Below are positions 7,630 through 7,809 of a stretch of 7,809 bases of DNA, piece after piece (the first letter of the stretch is position 1; each line of letters starts with the position of its first letter). The stretch is from an uncultured Coriobacteriaceae bacterium (GTDB taxonomy: Bacteria > Actinomycetota > Coriobacteriia > Coriobacteriales > Atopobiaceae). Under the pieces are notes generated by a model. It saw only the letters and a program-made list of their open reading frames with translations, searched no databases and was not told where the DNA came from. The translations under genes and the position numbers were made by a program. The stretch is taken from positions 1 to 7,809 of the forward strand of contig USBN01000050.1 in NCBI GenBank assembly GCA_900552935.1, given 5' to 3'.

Positions 7630-7809
7630 GGCGAAGGGCACCCCCTCGAACCGGACGAAGGGGCCTGTGTGGTTGCGGTTTCGCTGACCGGCGGCGGTAA
7701 AAAGACAGTCGTCCGCTGCCTGCCACGCACCGGGCAGGACGGGCACGGCACTGGCGTCGATCCGGCAGGACAGCCGCCCGCCCATCATCTCGTGGAGATG
7801 GCCGAGGAA
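7630..7809. other. Unassigned sequence upstream of dnaJ
   Basis: In many actinobacteria grpE precedes dnaJ, but none of the three minus-strand frames here reads as the end of GrpE. The minus frame in phase with dnaJ is open to the edge, and so is the plus frame that mirrors it, with a GTG at 7669 preceded by GAAGG. A 6-bp hairpin (CCTGCC at 7719-7724, GGCAGG at 7733-7738) lies in the middle. No clear promoter or HspR-type operator is visible. It may be an intergenic region or the edge of an unrecognised gene. Confidence 0.3.

Noticed and set aside
7641..7760. A tRNA or other structured RNA upstream of dnaJ
   Set aside because: A GGTTCGA-like stretch (minus strand, near 7645-7655) suggests a T-arm, but no acceptor, D or anticodon stems fit around it.

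Overview
The window is GC-rich bacterial DNA with strong Shine-Dalgarno sites. A MerR-type HspR regulator sits next to dnaJ and clpB, which is an actinobacterial heat-shock arrangement. Together with the other genes this suggests an anaerobic actinobacterium, possibly a coriobacterium (Olsenella/Collinsella/Eggerthella type). That placement is inferred from gene content and style, not from a marker gene.

Plus-strand block (1-1590): the C-terminal end of an amidohydrolase (YtcJ-like family 3), then a single-domain EamA/DMT-type membrane protein 29 bp later, then a TetR-type regulator. The regulator has its own promoter, which lies inside a near-perfect 14-bp inverted repeat and is a good candidate for autoregulation. 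A hairpin with a short T-run closes the block. The first two genes look like one operon (hydrolase plus small transporter) with the regulator just behind.

Minus-strand block (1651-2655): a 334-residue protein I do not recognise, convergent with the TetR gene. Upstream of it is about 400 bp without a convincing gene, holding a terminator hairpin and a 20-bp direct repeat.

Minus-strand heat-shock block (3052-7629): read in transcription order this is a DnaJ-family co-chaperone without a zinc finger, hspR, then clpB and a 64-residue acidic ORF whose GTG start overlaps the clpB stop. A GC-rich hairpin separates dnaJ from hspR, and a 13-bp-arm hairpin follows hspR. Between hspR and clpB lies a 31-bp perfect palindrome followed by a diverged copy of its core. 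The clpB leader carries its own hairpin just upstream of the ribosome binding site. ClpB and DnaJ would work together, with DnaK/GrpE from outside the window, in disaggregating proteins, and HspR would repress the set. A canonical HspR operator is not visible here.

Most of the window is ordinary chromosomal content. The parts least explained by known families are the 334-aa protein, the small ORF coupled to clpB, the palindromic repeat in the clpB upstream region, and the last 180 bp upstream of dnaJ.
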